From assembly GCF_017348915.1 (NCBI RefSeq), contig NZ_CP071383.1, positions 1 to 64,000 of the forward strand: a DNA stretch of 64,000 bases. The letters are read 5' to 3'. Position numbers and translations under genes: made by a program. The stretch comes from Leclercia pneumoniae. GTDB taxonomy: Bacteria; Pseudomonadota; Gammaproteobacteria; Enterobacterales; Enterobacteriaceae. Below, piece after piece: positions 12,519 to 21,668 of the stretch. Each line of letters opens with the position of its first letter. The first letter of the stretch is position 1. The notes beneath the pieces were generated by a model. The model made no database searches, was not told where the DNA came from, and was given only the letters and a program-made list of their open reading frames with translations.

Positions 12519-13745
12519 ATGAAACAAGTCACCTTCGCTTCCCGCCATCACCAGCTCACCAATATCAACACCTGGACGCCAGATAGCCAGTGGTTGGCCT
12601 TTGACGTACGCCCATCCGGCGCATCGTTCACCGGTGAAACCATCGAGCGGGTAAATATCAGTACGGGCGAGGTTGAGGTGATTTATCGCGCCACAAACGG
12701 CGCGCATGCCGGGGTGGTGACCGTTCATCCTGCAGAAGACAAATATGTCTTTATCCATGGCCCGGAAAACCCGGATGCCGACTGGCAGTACGATTTTCAC
12801 CATCGTCAGGGCGTGGTTGCGCACAATGATCGGGTGGATAATCTCGATGCGATGGATATCACCGCTCCCTACACGCCCGGCGCACTGCGCGGCGGCAGCC
12901 ATGTCCATGTCTTTAGCCCGAACGGGCAGTTCGTCAGCTTCACCTATAACGACCATGTTCTGCACGAGCGCGACCCAGCGCTTGATTTGCGCAACGTGGG
13001 GGTCGCCGCGCCTTTTGGTCCCGTGAACCCACCGGCTACGCATCCCCGAGAATATGCGGGCACCTTCTGGAGCGTGCTGGTCACTCGCACGACGCCGAAC
13101 CCGCCGCCAGGCAGCGATGCGATCAATCGCGCCTACGAAGAGGGCTGGGTAGGGAACCACGCGCTGGCGTTTATTGGCGATACCCTGTCTGAGAAAGGCG
13201 ACAAGGTGCCGGAGCTCTTTATTGTCGATTTACCGAAAGATGAGCAGGGCTGGAAGCACGCCGGGGATGCACCGCTACAGGGTACGCCAGAGACCCTGCC
13301 GGCACCTCCGGCGGGCATGGTGCAGCGTCGGTTAACCTTTACGCATCAGAACGCGTACCCGGGGCTTGTGAACGCGCCGCGCCACTGGGTGCGTAGCAAT
13401 CCGCAAGGTACGCAGATTGCCTTTTTAATGCGCGATAACCAGGGAGTGGTGCAACTCTGGCTTCTCTCACCCGAGGGCGGCGAGCCGCGCCAGTTAACCG
13501 CTAACCGCAGCGATATTCAGTCGGCCTTCAACTGGCATCCGTCCGGCAACGGGCTGGGATTTGTGCTGGAAAATCGTCTTGCATACTGCGATGCGGTGAC
13601 GGGGAGCGTGACGTTTTTGACGTCCGATCACGGCAATCCGCCTTCTGCGGATGCCGTGGTCTTTTCACCGAATGGGCGTTATATCGCCTGGATGGAAGAG
13701 GCGGAGGGCTTCCGCCAGCTGTGGATCACTGAAACCGGGCGCTGA
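12519..13745 (+). CDS. yidR: YidR, DUF3748 beta-propeller protein
   Basis: A 408-residue protein with TolB/WD40-like propeller repeats (SPNGQFVSF, HPSGNGLGF, SPNGRYIAWM), matching the E. coli YidR family of unknown function. No signal peptide is seen, so it is probably cytoplasmic. It keeps its E. coli place between dgo and yidQ. The stop is adjacent to the convergent yidQ stop with no spacer, so no separate terminator fits between them. Confidence 0.9.
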   Translation: MKQVTFASRHHQLTNINTWTPDSQWLAFDVRPSGASFTGETIERVNISTGEVEVIYRATNGAHAGVVTVHPAEDKYVFIHGPENPDADWQYDFHHRQGVVAHNDRVDNLDAMDITAPYTPGALRGGSHVHVFSPNGQFVSFTYNDHVLHERDPALDLRNVGVAAPFGPVNPPATHPREYAGTFWSVLVTRTTPNPPPGSDAINRAYEEGWVGNHALAFIGDTLSEKGDKVPELFIVDLPKDEQGWKHAGDAPLQGTPETLPAPPAGMVQRRLTFTHQNAYPGLVNAPRHWVRSNPQGTQIAFLMRDNQGVVQLWLLSPEGGEPRQLTANRSDIQSAFNWHPSGNGLGFVLENRLAYCDAVTGSVTFLTSDHGNPPSADAVVFSPNGRYIAWMEEAEGFRQLWITETGR

Positions 13746-14078
13746 TCAGCGCACGGGCATGGCGGCAGGGGGAATAACCGAGTTGGTGGCCAGCGTCTCC
13801 TGCTCGCTTTTTTCAACGCGCGAGCGCACGGAGCTGTCCGTACGGAAGAAATCCCAGGGCAGCAGAAGCGTATCGAATACCGCCGTAAAGGGCATATCCA
13901 GAATCACCAGAGATTTGGTGCCCCAGTTGGTGTCATCATCTGACAACATTGTGGCACTGGCTCGCGTGCCGGGATAGGTCCCTTCTTTACCGCCGGTGTG
14001 CGACATCACGCTTGAACATCCGCAAAGCAACACCACCGCGCTGAACGTCGTCAACTTTATCAGAACATTTTTCATCAT
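13746..14078 (-). CDS. yidQ: YidQ, DUF1375 lipoprotein
   Basis: A 110-residue predicted lipoprotein. The start MMKNVLIKLTTFSAVVLLCGC is a type II signal peptide with lipobox LCGC; the second Met (14075) is an alternative start. The body has the YidQ-like stretch DMPFTAVFDTLLLPWD. It is convergent with yidR and divergent from ibpA. Function unknown. Confidence 0.88.
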   Translation of the reverse strand: MMKNVLIKLTTFSAVVLLCGCSSVMSHTGGKEGTYPGTRASATMLSDDDTNWGTKSLVILDMPFTAVFDTLLLPWDFFRTDSSVRSRVEKSEQETLATNSVIPPAAMPVR

Positions 14079-14256
14079 CAGTTTGTCATCATCAATGGCG
14101 CGATATGAACCAGCAACCCGGTTTATAACGGGCCATATGCAAATTGAACAGTTGAAAAGCGCCGCTCTGTGGCAGCCATCGCAATTTAACCCTTTGTGCT
14201 GCCATCCCAGTCTAAGCCAGTGACAGTAAAGTGCAAAAAAAACTGTTCAGGATCCG

Positions 14257-14284
14257 CTTGAAATGATCGAAATCAGACCCATTT
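14257..14284 (+). promoter_or_regulatory. Sigma-32 heat-shock promoter of ibpA
   Basis: CTTGAAA at 14257-14263, a 14-bp spacer, then CCCATTT at 14278-14284: close to the sigma-32 consensus CTTGAAA-N14-CCCCATnT. The 311-bp yidQ-ibpA gap (14079-14389) otherwise holds a roughly 100-nt 5' UTR ending in the ROSE hairpin and the unmarked yidQ promoter. Confidence 0.9.
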
Positions 14285-14363
14285 TAGAGATGTGTCCATG
14301 AACAAACGCGCCTGATGGGTGTTTGGGATACCGCAGCCTGTCCATGGTGGAAGGCTACAATTT

Positions 14364-14380
14364 CTCGCTGATTTCAGGAG
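14364..14380 (+). promoter_or_regulatory. ROSE-like RNA thermometer hairpin of ibpA
   Basis: CTC (14364-14366) pairs with GAG (14378-14380), then G14367 is bulged, and CTG (14368-14370) pairs with CAG (14375-14377). The Shine-Dalgarno AGGAG is thus sequestered opposite TCGCT, with the single bulged G that defines ROSE elements. Heat would open it and allow ibpA translation, as shown for E. coli. Confidence 0.85.
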
Positions 14381-14389
14381 TTTTAACTT

Positions 14390-14800
14390 ATGCGTAATTT
14401 CGATCTCTCCCCGCTATACCGTTCTGCAATTGGTTTTGACCGCCTGTTCAACCATTTAGAAAATAACCAGAGCCAGAGCAACGGCTACCCTCCTTACAAT
14501 GTTGAACTGGTTGACGAAAACCACTACCGCATCGCCATTGCCGTCGCCGGTTTTGCAGAGAGCGAACTGGAGATCACCGCCCAGGATAATCTGCTGCTGG
14601 TGAAAGGCTCGCATACGGCCGAACAGAAAGAGCGTACCTACCTCTATCAGGGCATCGCCGAGCGTAACTTTGAACGCAAGTTCCAGCTTGCTGAGAACAT
14701 TCACGTTAAAGGCGCAAATCTGGTCAACGGCCTGCTGTTTATCGAACTGGAACGTGTGATTCCGGAAGAGAAAAAACCGCGTCGTATCGAAATCAACTAA
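14390..14800 (+). CDS. ibpA: Small heat-shock protein IbpA
   Basis: An Hsp20-family holdase that co-aggregates with unfolded proteins and passes them to DnaK/ClpB. 136 residues, one fewer than E. coli. The alpha-crystallin domain spans about 35-125, with [12 protein letters not shown] and the C-terminal anchor motif around RRIEIN (I-x-I). It is controlled by the sigma-32 promoter and the ROSE hairpin described above. ibpB follows after 136 bp with its own leader hairpin. Confidence 0.97.
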   Translation: MRNFDLSPLYRSAIGFDRLFNHLENNQSQSNGYPPYNVELVDENHYRIAIAVAGFAESELEITAQDNLLLVKGSHTAEQKERTYLYQGIAERNFERKFQLAENIHVKGANLVNGLLFIELERVIPEEKKPRRIEIN

Positions 14801-14911
14801 TTAGACGGGTCGCCATCGCGGCCCACTCAGAATTGCTTGCCGAACCGGGAGCATAGGCGAATCCGTAAGGATTTGCAGGAACAACTGCGCACAAAATTAG
14901 ACTGTGCCGAA

Positions 14912-14929
14912 CTCGCTTCTCAGAAGGAG
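14912..14929 (+). promoter_or_regulatory. ROSE-like RNA thermometer hairpin of ibpB
   Basis: CTC (14912-14914) pairs with GAG (14927-14929), G14915 is bulged, and CTTC (14916-14919) pairs with GAAG (14923-14926) around TCA. The GGAG ribosome site is paired. The design matches the ibpA thermometer although the sequence differs. Confidence 0.8.
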
Positions 14930-14936
14930 ATTTAGT

Positions 14937-15365
14937 ATGCGTAACTACGATTTATCCCCCCTGCTGCGTCAGTGGATTGGTTTTGACAAACTGGCTAACG
15001 CCCTGCAAAGCACCACCGAGCAACAGACATTTCCGCCGTACAATATCGAAAAAAGCGACGATAACCACTATCGCATCACCCTTGCGGTAGCCGGATTCCG
15101 CCAGGACGATCTGGATATCCAGCTTGAAGGAACGCGCCTGACGGTGAAAGGTACCCCGGAAAAACAAGAAACCGAGACGAAGTGGCTGCATCAGGGTCTG
15201 GTGACGCAGCCGTTCAGCCTGAGCTTTACGCTGGCGGACCATATGGAAGTCTCTGGTGCGACCTATACCAACGGTCTGCTGCATATCGACCTGACCCGCA
15301 ACGTGCCGGAAGCAATCGCTCCGCAGCGTATCGCCATTAGCGAACGCCCTGCGTTAAACAGCTAA
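14937..15365 (+). CDS. ibpB: Small heat-shock protein IbpB
   Basis: The Hsp20 partner of IbpA; IbpB releases substrates from IbpA assemblies to the disaggregase. 142 residues from the ATG at 14937 ([13 protein letters not shown]), the length of E. coli IbpB; the longer frame from 14904 is rejected because it would read through the thermometer and ribosome site. The alpha-crystallin domain has [12 protein letters not shown]; the C-terminal QRIAI is the I-x-I anchor. Confidence 0.97.
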   Translation: MRNYDLSPLLRQWIGFDKLANALQSTTEQQTFPPYNIEKSDDNHYRITLAVAGFRQDDLDIQLEGTRLTVKGTPEKQETETKWLHQGLVTQPFSLSFTLADHMEVSGATYTNGLLHIDLTRNVPEAIAPQRIAISERPALNS

Positions 15366-15366
15366 C

Positions 15367-15442
15367 AGTATGCGGGCTGATGCCTTCTCCCACAGGGGGA
15401 GGGCGCAAACACTAAAAACGGTCACCTTCGGGTGACCGTTTT
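15367..15442 (+). terminator. ibpAB terminator with REP-like element
   Basis: AAAACGGTCACC (15415-15426), loop TTCG, GGTGACCGTTTT (15431-15442): a 12-bp perfect stem with a UUCG tetraloop. The sequence just before it (CTGATGCC, CTCCCACAGGGGGAG, GCAAACACTAAAAACGG) has the same layout as the repeat units at 34606-34888, so terminator and repeat appear to be one composite element. Confidence 0.9.
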
Positions 15443-15542
15443 GCTTTTACCTTCGGTTTTTTTGTGCGCCATCGCCCATACAACCGCCACCGGTTCTGAG
15501 AGAATCCCCACCATAACTAAGGTTATGCACAGGGAGTGGATC

Positions 15543-17204
15543 ATGAGTGATATCGCGTTAACCGTCAGCGTGTTGGCCCTGGTCGCAGTAGTAGGACTGT
15601 GGATTGGCAACATCAAAATCCGCGGCGTCGGGTTTGGGATTGGCGGGGTCCTGTTCGGGGGGATTTTTGTTGGCCATTTTGCCGACCAGTTTGGCCTGGT
15701 ACTCAGCGCCGATATGCTCCACTTCATCCAGGAGTTCGGCCTGATCCTCTTCGTCTACACCATCGGTATTCAGGTCGGTCCGGGTTTTTTCGCCTCCCTG
15801 CGCGTCTCCGGGCTACGGCTAAACCTCTTTGCCCTTGGTATCGTGGTAATGGGCGGGCTGGTCACCGCCATTCTGCACAAAATCTTTGCTATCCCTCTGC
15901 CGGTGGTACTGGGTATTTTCTCCGGTGCGGTCACCAATACGCCGGCGCTCGGGGCAGGCCAGCAAATTCTGCGTGATTTGGGGATCGAGCCCGGCATTGT
16001 CGACCAGATGGGGATGAGTTACGCCATGGCTTATCCGTTTGGCATCTGCGGTATTCTGCTCTCTATGTGGCTGGTACGGGTGCTGTTTCGTATCAACGTC
16101 GAAGAGGAGGCGAAGGCGCACGAAACCGCGCATACCAACGGCCATATGCCCATCAAAACCATCAATATTCGTGTCGACAACCCCAATCTCAATAAGCTGG
16201 CGATTCAGGATGTGCCGATTCTGAACAGCGTAAATGTGGTCTGCTCGCGCCTGAAGCGGGAAGAGATACTGATGGTGCCGTCACCGGGCACGGTGATCCA
16301 TACCGGAGATTTGCTGCACCTGGTTGGTCAGCCTGACGATCTGCACAATGCGCAGCTGGTCATTGGCAAGGAGGTCGATACCTCGCTTTCCACCCGCGGC
16401 ACCGATATGCGCGTAGAGCGCGTCGTCGTCACCAACGAGCATGTTCTTGGAAAGAAAATCCGCGATCTGCAGGTAAAAGAGCGGTATGACGTGGTGATCT
16501 CGCGGCTTAATCGCGCCGGGGTTGAGCTGGTTGCCAGCCAGGACGCCAGCCTGCAGTTTGGGGATATCCTCAACCTGGTTGGGCGCCCATCCTCTATCGA
16601 TGCCGTGGCGGATATGGTGGGTAACGCCCAGCAAAAATTGCAGCAGGTACAGATGCTACCGGTCTTTATCGGCATTGGCCTGGGCGTGCTGCTGGGCTCC
16701 ATTCCGCTGTACGTGCCGGGCTTTCCGGTGGCGCTCAAGCTGGGGCTGGCGGGCGGGCCGCTGATTATGGCGCTGATCCTCGGGCGCATCGGTTGTATCG
16801 GCAAGCTTTACTGGTTTATGCCGCCGAGCGCCAACCTGGCGCTGCGCGAGCTGGGGATCGTGCTCTTTCTGGCCGTGGTCGGGCTGAAATCCGGTGGGGA
16901 TTTTATCGCTACCCTGGTCAAGGGCGAAGGGATGAGCTGGATTGGCTACGGGATCGTTATCACGGCCATCCCGCTTCTGACCATGGGGATCCTGGCGCGA
17001 ATGTTCGCCAGAATGAACTACCTGACGATCTGCGGTATGTTGGCCGGCTCCATGACCGATCCCCCTGCGCTGGCCTTTGCTAACAACCTGCACGCCACCA
17101 GCGGCGCGGCGGCGCTGTCTTACGCCACGGTCTATCCGCTGGTGATGTTCCTGCGCATTATCACCCCGCAGCTACTGGCGGTGCTGTTCTGGGGGGCGGG
17201 TTAA
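15543..17204 (+). CDS. yidE: YidE, AspT/YbjL-family transporter
   Basis: A 553-residue inner-membrane protein of the aspartate:alanine exchanger superfamily: two membrane blocks of about five helices (about 1-175 and 375-553) flank two RCK_C/TrkA-C regulatory domains (about 190-360). The conserved [12 protein letters not shown] and [13 protein letters not shown] are the paired signature loops. The start is the ATG at 15543 (MSDIALTV), giving the E. coli length. The substrate is unknown. It follows the ibpAB terminator, so it has its own promoter. Confidence 0.93.
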   Translation: MSDIALTVSVLALVAVVGLWIGNIKIRGVGFGIGGVLFGGIFVGHFADQFGLVLSADMLHFIQEFGLILFVYTIGIQVGPGFFASLRVSGLRLNLFALGIVVMGGLVTAILHKIFAIPLPVVLGIFSGAVTNTPALGAGQQILRDLGIEPGIVDQMGMSYAMAYPFGICGILLSMWLVRVLFRINVEEEAKAHETAHTNGHMPIKTINIRVDNPNLNKLAIQDVPILNSVNVVCSRLKREEILMVPSPGTVIHTGDLLHLVGQPDDLHNAQLVIGKEVDTSLSTRGTDMRVERVVVTNEHVLGKKIRDLQVKERYDVVISRLNRAGVELVASQDASLQFGDILNLVGRPSSIDAVADMVGNAQQKLQQVQMLPVFIGIGLGVLLGSIPLYVPGFPVALKLGLAGGPLIMALILGRIGCIGKLYWFMPPSANLALRELGIVLFLAVVGLKSGGDFIATLVKGEGMSWIGYGIVITAIPLLTMGILARMFARMNYLTICGMLAGSMTDPPALAFANNLHATSGAAALSYATVYPLVMFLRIITPQLLAVLFWGAG

Positions 17205-17262
17205 CAACGCTGCCCGCATTAGGCTATGCTGAAGCCAGGCCGTAGCACGACAAGGACTCTTG

Positions 17263-17610
17263 ATGAAAATGTCCCGCCTCGGCGAAGCGCCGGACTACCG
17301 CTTCTCTCTGGCTAATGAACGCACTTTCTTAGCGTGGATCCGTACCGCACTGGGCTTTCTGGCCGCCGGGGTGGGTCTTGACCAGCTGGCGCCTGATTTT
17401 GCCACGCCGCTGATCCGTGAAGTGCTGGCGCTGCTGCTGTGCCTGTTCGCCGGCGTGCTGGCCATCTACGGCTACCTGCGCTGGCTGCGTAATGAGAAGG
17501 CGATGCGACTCAAGCAGGATCTGCCCTATACGCGCGGGTTATTCATCATCAGCGCGATTCTGCTGACGGTGGCAGGCGTCGTGATGGTGCTGGTTTTCTA
17601 TGGCGGATAG
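17263..17610 (+). CDS. yidH: YidH, DUF202 inner-membrane protein
   Basis: A 115-residue protein with three predicted membrane helices and the DUF202 signature RFSLANERTFLAWIRTAL. The ATG at 17263 is preferred over the TTG at 17260 because it matches the E. coli N-terminus (MK-SRLGEAPDY). It overlaps yidG by 11 bp, so the pair is coupled. Function unknown. Confidence 0.92.
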   Translation: MKMSRLGEAPDYRFSLANERTFLAWIRTALGFLAAGVGLDQLAPDFATPLIREVLALLLCLFAGVLAIYGYLRWLRNEKAMRLKQDLPYTRGLFIISAILLTVAGVVMVLVFYGG

Positions 17611-17947
17611 CCGCAAAGCGCGACGCGAAGCGGACCCCGGCCTGCAGCCGGAGCGGACATCACTCGCCTGGCTGCGCACGCTGCTGGGGTACGGCGCCCT
17701 GATTGCGCTGGCGATTAAACACAACTGGCACCGTACCGGCCTGCCGTTCTGGATCTCACTGGTGGTGCTGGCGCTGGTGGCCCTTATGTTATGGCGTTAT
17801 ACCCGCAGCCGTAACCTGATGGACGTCACGCAGGATGAATTCGTACAGCCGAAAGCCGTCCGGGATAAGCTCTTGATCGCGCTTGCGGTGCTGTCGCTCT
17901 CTCTGCTGTTTGCGGTGACGCACCTGGAGGTTATTTTTTCCCTTTAG
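17600..17947 (+). CDS. yidG: YidG, DUF202 inner-membrane protein
   Basis: A 115-residue paralogue of YidH with the same signature ([20 protein letters not shown]) and three membrane helices. It starts inside yidH and ends 17 bp inside the 3' end of the convergent dsdA gene, so the two transcripts are antisense at their ends. Function unknown; a paired complex with YidH is inferred from the overlap. Confidence 0.9.
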   Translation: MADSRKARREADPGLQPERTSLAWLRTLLGYGALIALAIKHNWHRTGLPFWISLVVLALVALMLWRYTRSRNLMDVTQDEFVQPKAVRDKLLIALAVLSLSLLFAVTHLEVIFSL

Positions 17948-19220
17948 CCAGATATGTCGCCATCTCCTCTTCCGGCACCATGCCGCCGCCGGTCGCCCAG
18001 ACCAGATGGGTGGCCTGTGCATCGGCTTTGAAACGCACCGGGCCGGCCATACCCGCCAGCGCCGACGGCTCCAGACGAATATTTTCCGCCTGCGCCAGCC
18101 AGCCGAGCATGTCATACATGCTCTGATCGGACAGGGTATAGAATCCGTCCAGTAACCGCTCCATCGCGCGCCCCACGAAGCCAGAGGCCCGACCTACTGC
18201 CAGTCCGTCTGCCGCCGTCACGTTATCGATACCGAGATCCTGCACCGCAATGTCGTCGTGCAGTCCGGTGTAGACCCCCAGCAGCATGCAAGGGGAGTGC
18301 ATCGGCTCGGCGAAGAAGCAGTGGACGTTATCACCAAAAGCCAGCTTCAGACCAAACGCCACGCCGCCGGGGCCCCCGCCAACGCCGCACGGCAGGTAAA
18401 CATACAGCGGATGTTGAGCATCGACCACGCGGCCCTGTTCGGCAAACTGGGCCTTCAGGCGCTCGCCCGCTACCGCATAGCCCAGGAACAGGGTGCGGGA
18501 GTTTTCATCGTCAATAAAGAAACAGTTTGGGTCGTTTTCGGCCGCTTTTCGTCCCTGTTCAACCGCCACGCCGTAGTCCTGCTCATATTCCACAACGATC
18601 ACGCCGTGGCTGCGTAGTTTGGCTTTCTTCCATTCGCGGGCATCGGCAGACATATGCACCGTCACCTTAAAACCGAGGCGGGCGCTCATCATGCCGATGG
18701 ACATCCCGAGGTTGCCGGTTGAGCCCACCGCAATGCTGTACTGGCTAAAGAACGCCTTAAAGCGGGGCTCCAGCAGGATGCTGTAGTCGTCATTGAGGTT
18801 CAGCAAGCCTGCTTCCAGCGCCAGTTTTTCCGCATGCGTCAGCACCTCATAGATGCCGCCGCGGGCTTTAATGGAGCCTGAGATGGGCAGATGGCTGTCT
18901 TTTTTTAGCAGCAGCGTGCCGGGGATCGCGACACCCGTTTCGCTCGCCAGCCGCGTTTGCATCGCCGGGATCGCGACCAGCTCGGATTCGATAATCCCTC
19001 CCGCTGCTGCCGTTTCCGGGAAGGCTTTCGCCAGATATGGCGCGAAGCGGCTGAGGCGAGCATGCGCGTCGTTGACGTCGTCCTGGGTCAGCCCGACATA
19101 AGGCAAGCCTTGCGCAAGGGTTGTGGCGCGCGGATTAAGCCAGGTGAGCTCTTTCAGGGCGATCAGATCGGCAACCAGGGGGAATTTGGCGGTCAGCGTG
19201 TTAACGGCGTCGTTATTCAT
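17931..19220 (-). CDS. dsdA: D-serine ammonia-lyase DsdA
   Basis: A PLP enzyme that converts D-serine to pyruvate and ammonia, detoxifying D-serine. 429 residues against 442 in E. coli, with a shorter C-terminus. The Schiff-base Lys118 lies in GSIKARGG and the phosphate-binding loop is [11 protein letters not shown]. coli has dsdC and dsdX next to dsdA; here neither is adjacent, and a GH5-like gene is divergent instead. Regulation is therefore unclear. Confidence 0.94.
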   Translation of the reverse strand: MNNDAVNTLTAKFPLVADLIALKELTWLNPRATTLAQGLPYVGLTQDDVNDAHARLSRFAPYLAKAFPETAAAGGIIESELVAIPAMQTRLASETGVAIPGTLLLKKDSHLPISGSIKARGGIYEVLTHAEKLALEAGLLNLNDDYSILLEPRFKAFFSQYSIAVGSTGNLGMSIGMMSARLGFKVTVHMSADAREWKKAKLRSHGVIVVEYEQDYGVAVEQGRKAAENDPNCFFIDDENSRTLFLGYAVAGERLKAQFAEQGRVVDAQHPLYVYLPCGVGGGPGGVAFGLKLAFGDNVHCFFAEPMHSPCMLLGVYTGLHDDIAVQDLGIDNVTAADGLAVGRASGFVGRAMERLLDGFYTLSDQSMYDMLGWLAQAENIRLEPSALAGMAGPVRFKADAQATHLVWATGGGMVPEEEMATYLAKGKK

Positions 19221-19318
19221 AATCTGTCTCAGAAATTAGTTCATTCTGACTCTACACGAAATGGTAAAAAGCGTGCTAAATACGGCTTATTACTTTCGAT
19301 TTTTTCGCAAGGTTGATC

Positions 19319-20407
19319 GTGTTAAGACCCTTAATGGCCACCCTCTTATTGTGCGCTTCTGGCTGGGCCGCCGCCGCGGAGCCGCCGCTGACGGCGGCAC
19401 GTTATGCTCAGCAGTTGGGCGTGGGAATGGATGTTGACTGGGCGCGTACCGAGCGTGGTATACGCGAATTTGACCCGCTGGTGGTGCGTGACTTTCACGC
19501 TAAAGGACTAAGCCATGTGCGTATCCGCGTTGCGGGGGCACCCACCGAGGCGCGGCTGATTCATCTGCGTAAGCTGGTGGAGGCGTGCGAGCAGTACGGC
19601 GTGATCCCGATTATCACTTATCAGGCGGATGCCTGGAAAAGCGACCCGAAGCCGGAAAATGAGAAAGCGGTAGTGAACTGGTGGATAGCGGTAGCCCGCT
19701 ATTTCGGCCAGAGTTCTCCGCTGCTGGGTTTTGATCTGATTTATGAGCCTGCCGAAAAGCTCAACCATAACCTCGCTGCGCTTAATCGTGTCTACGAAAA
19801 AACCATCAAAGCCATCCACGGCATCGACCCGCAGCGGATGATTTTTATCGCCCCGCGTCTGCGGGCCGCACCTGAGGATCTTCCCGGCCTGAAATTACCG
19901 GCCCACAGCCAGGGCTATGTACTGGCAGAGTGGCACATCTTCCCCTGGGGGCCGCTGAAGAGTAACGGTAAATACCCCTGGACCTCCGGCACGGCGGCCG
20001 AAAAGGCGGCGATTCATGGGCGGATAAGCGCGGCCCTGCGCTGGCAGCAAAAAACCGGGCACAGCAGCTGGGTAGGGGGCTGGACGGTAGGGGAGACCAT
20101 CAACTCTACGCCGACGGCCTCGCAGCTGGCCTTTGCTACCTTTATGGCCTGTGAACTGCAAAAGGCAAAAATACCCTATGCCATCAATGCGGATAATCAA
20201 TTCTACGACGGAGAAGAGGGGGCGTGGCGACCCTCATCAGAGCCGTTACTGCAAACGATGATAGCCCCGCGCTGTGAAAAGCCCGACGAGAAGTCGGGCC
20301 ATCATGGGATTAAACCGGCTGCTCGTGATGCGGCACGCGCGACGCCAGCGGCAGCCAGCACAGCAAAATCAGCAGCCCCATCAGCGTCATCAGTAAACCT
20401 AAACTAG
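19319..20407 (+). CDS. Secreted GH5-like glycoside hydrolase (cellulase family)
   Basis: A 362-residue protein with an N-terminal signal peptide (MLRPLMATLLLCASGWAAAA). The body looks like glycoside hydrolase family 5: a VRIRV strand, IYEP in place of the usual NEP acid/base motif, AEWHIFPWG, and VGE near 260 as candidate nucleophile. GTG at 19319, six bases after GCAAGG, is preferred over TTG 19313 or ATG 19334. The last 40 or so residues are Ala/Ser/Lys-rich, run through the emrD terminator and overlap emrD antisense by 98 bp, so the native stop may once have been earlier. The substrate cannot be named from sequence. Confidence 0.75.
   Translation: MLRPLMATLLLCASGWAAAAEPPLTAARYAQQLGVGMDVDWARTERGIREFDPLVVRDFHAKGLSHVRIRVAGAPTEARLIHLRKLVEACEQYGVIPIITYQADAWKSDPKPENEKAVVNWWIAVARYFGQSSPLLGFDLIYEPAEKLNHNLAALNRVYEKTIKAIHGIDPQRMIFIAPRLRAAPEDLPGLKLPAHSQGYVLAEWHIFPWGPLKSNGKYPWTSGTAAEKAAIHGRISAALRWQQKTGHSSWVGGWTVGETINSTPTASQLAFATFMACELQKAKIPYAINADNQFYDGEEGAWRPSSEPLLQTMIAPRCEKPDEKSGHHGIKPAARDAARATPAAASTAKSAAPSASSVNLN
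20277..20299 (-). terminator. emrD terminator inside the GH5-like gene
   Basis: On the minus strand GCCCGAC-TTCTC-GTCGGGC followed by TTTT (20299 down to 20277). It lies 10 bp beyond the emrD stop and within the open frame of the convergent gene. Confidence 0.8.
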
Positions 20408-21494
20408 CCTGTCCGGTTTGCGGCATCATGGCGGAAAGCCAGGCCAGCGCGCCAGAACCGATGTTCTGCAAGCCGCCAACCAGTGCGCCGGCGGTGCCTG
20501 CCAGGAACGGAAACGGCTCCATCGCGCCGCTGGTGGCGAGCGGGAACAGCATTCCCGCCCCGAAGAAGAACAGCGCCGCCGGGATGAGCAGCGTCCAGAC
20601 GGTCATCACGCCAAACAGCCCTGGGATCCACATCATCAGCCCCGCCAGCAGACAGCTGATAACGGACTGCCACATCAGCGTGGAGAAACGCTTGTTGGGG
20701 CGACCCGCGAACCAGGCGCCGAAAAACGCCGCCGGGATCGGCAGAATAAACAGAATACTTACCACCATGCTGCTCAGGCCAAGCCCCGCACCCAGCAGCA
20801 CCCCGGAACAGGCTTCAAACACCGCGATACCCGCCAGGCCACCGATCAGCATCAGCAGATAGCAAGTAAACGCCCCGTTGCCGAACAGCGTCTTATAGCT
20901 GGTGAGAAGTTTGGTGCGCGGCGCATCCACCGGACGCGTTTCCGGCATCCAGCGCGCCATGCTGAAGGTGACTATCATGCACAGCACCAGCAGGAAGGCG
21001 TAGCAGGCGCGCCAGGACCACACCGTATCCAGCAGGCCGCCAATCAGCGGTGCCAGTAGCGGACTGACCAGAATGCCCATATTCAGCAGGCTGTTAGCAT
21101 GACGTAGCTGGGTGCCCTGATACATATCGCGCGGTAAGGTGCGCGCCATCACTCCACCGACGCCGGTTCCGACACCCTGCAGGGCGCTGGCGGCGATCAG
21201 GACGGTCAGGCTATGGGTCGCGATCGCTATCACCGTCGCGACCATAAAAATGGTCATGCCCACCAGGATCACCAGACGACGCCCGACCCGATCAGAGAGC
21301 GGCCCGTAGAAGAGCTGCGATACGCCATAGGTCAGCAGGTAGGCCGCCATTACGCTCTGTACTGCGCCCTCGCGGACATTCAGTTCCTTTGCCATATCGG
21401 CAATCGCCGGTATGTAGATGGTTTGCGCCATCTGCCCGACGGCCACCAGTAACACCAGCATCAACAATAAATTAACGTTCCGTTGCTTTTTCAT
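20310..21494 (-). CDS. emrD: Multidrug efflux MFS transporter EmrD
   Basis: A 12-helix drug:H+ antiporter of the DHA1 group that exports uncouplers and detergents in E. coli. 394 residues matches. The loop 2-3 motif LSDRVGRRLVILVG and the helix 5 motif RACYAFL are seen. It keeps its E. coli position between dsdA and tisB. It is convergent with the GH5-like gene and has its terminator there. Confidence 0.95.
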   Translation of the reverse strand: MKKQRNVNLLLMLVLLVAVGQMAQTIYIPAIADMAKELNVREGAVQSVMAAYLLTYGVSQLFYGPLSDRVGRRLVILVGMTIFMVATVIAIATHSLTVLIAASALQGVGTGVGGVMARTLPRDMYQGTQLRHANSLLNMGILVSPLLAPLIGGLLDTVWSWRACYAFLLVLCMIVTFSMARWMPETRPVDAPRTKLLTSYKTLFGNGAFTCYLLMLIGGLAGIAVFEACSGVLLGAGLGLSSMVVSILFILPIPAAFFGAWFAGRPNKRFSTLMWQSVISCLLAGLMMWIPGLFGVMTVWTLLIPAALFFFGAGMLFPLATSGAMEPFPFLAGTAGALVGGLQNIGSGALAWLSAMMPQTGQASLGLLMTLMGLLILLCWLPLASRVPHHEQPV

Positions 21495-21668
21495 GTCGCT
21501 GAATATGTTTGCTTAAAGATAAAAGAAAGAATAAGTGACTGCGCATTCCCATAAATGCGCGAGGAATCTACCACAATGAGATGACAATTTAAGCATTGCG
21601 ATAAGGAATGGAAAAACCGGGTCAGGCAGGATTTGTAAACATGGGCGGCAACGAATGTTGCCATGAAT

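Noticed and set aside
14904..14936. Upstream start for ibpB
   Set aside because: It would translate through the thermometer hairpin and ribosome site; the family N-terminus begins at 14937.
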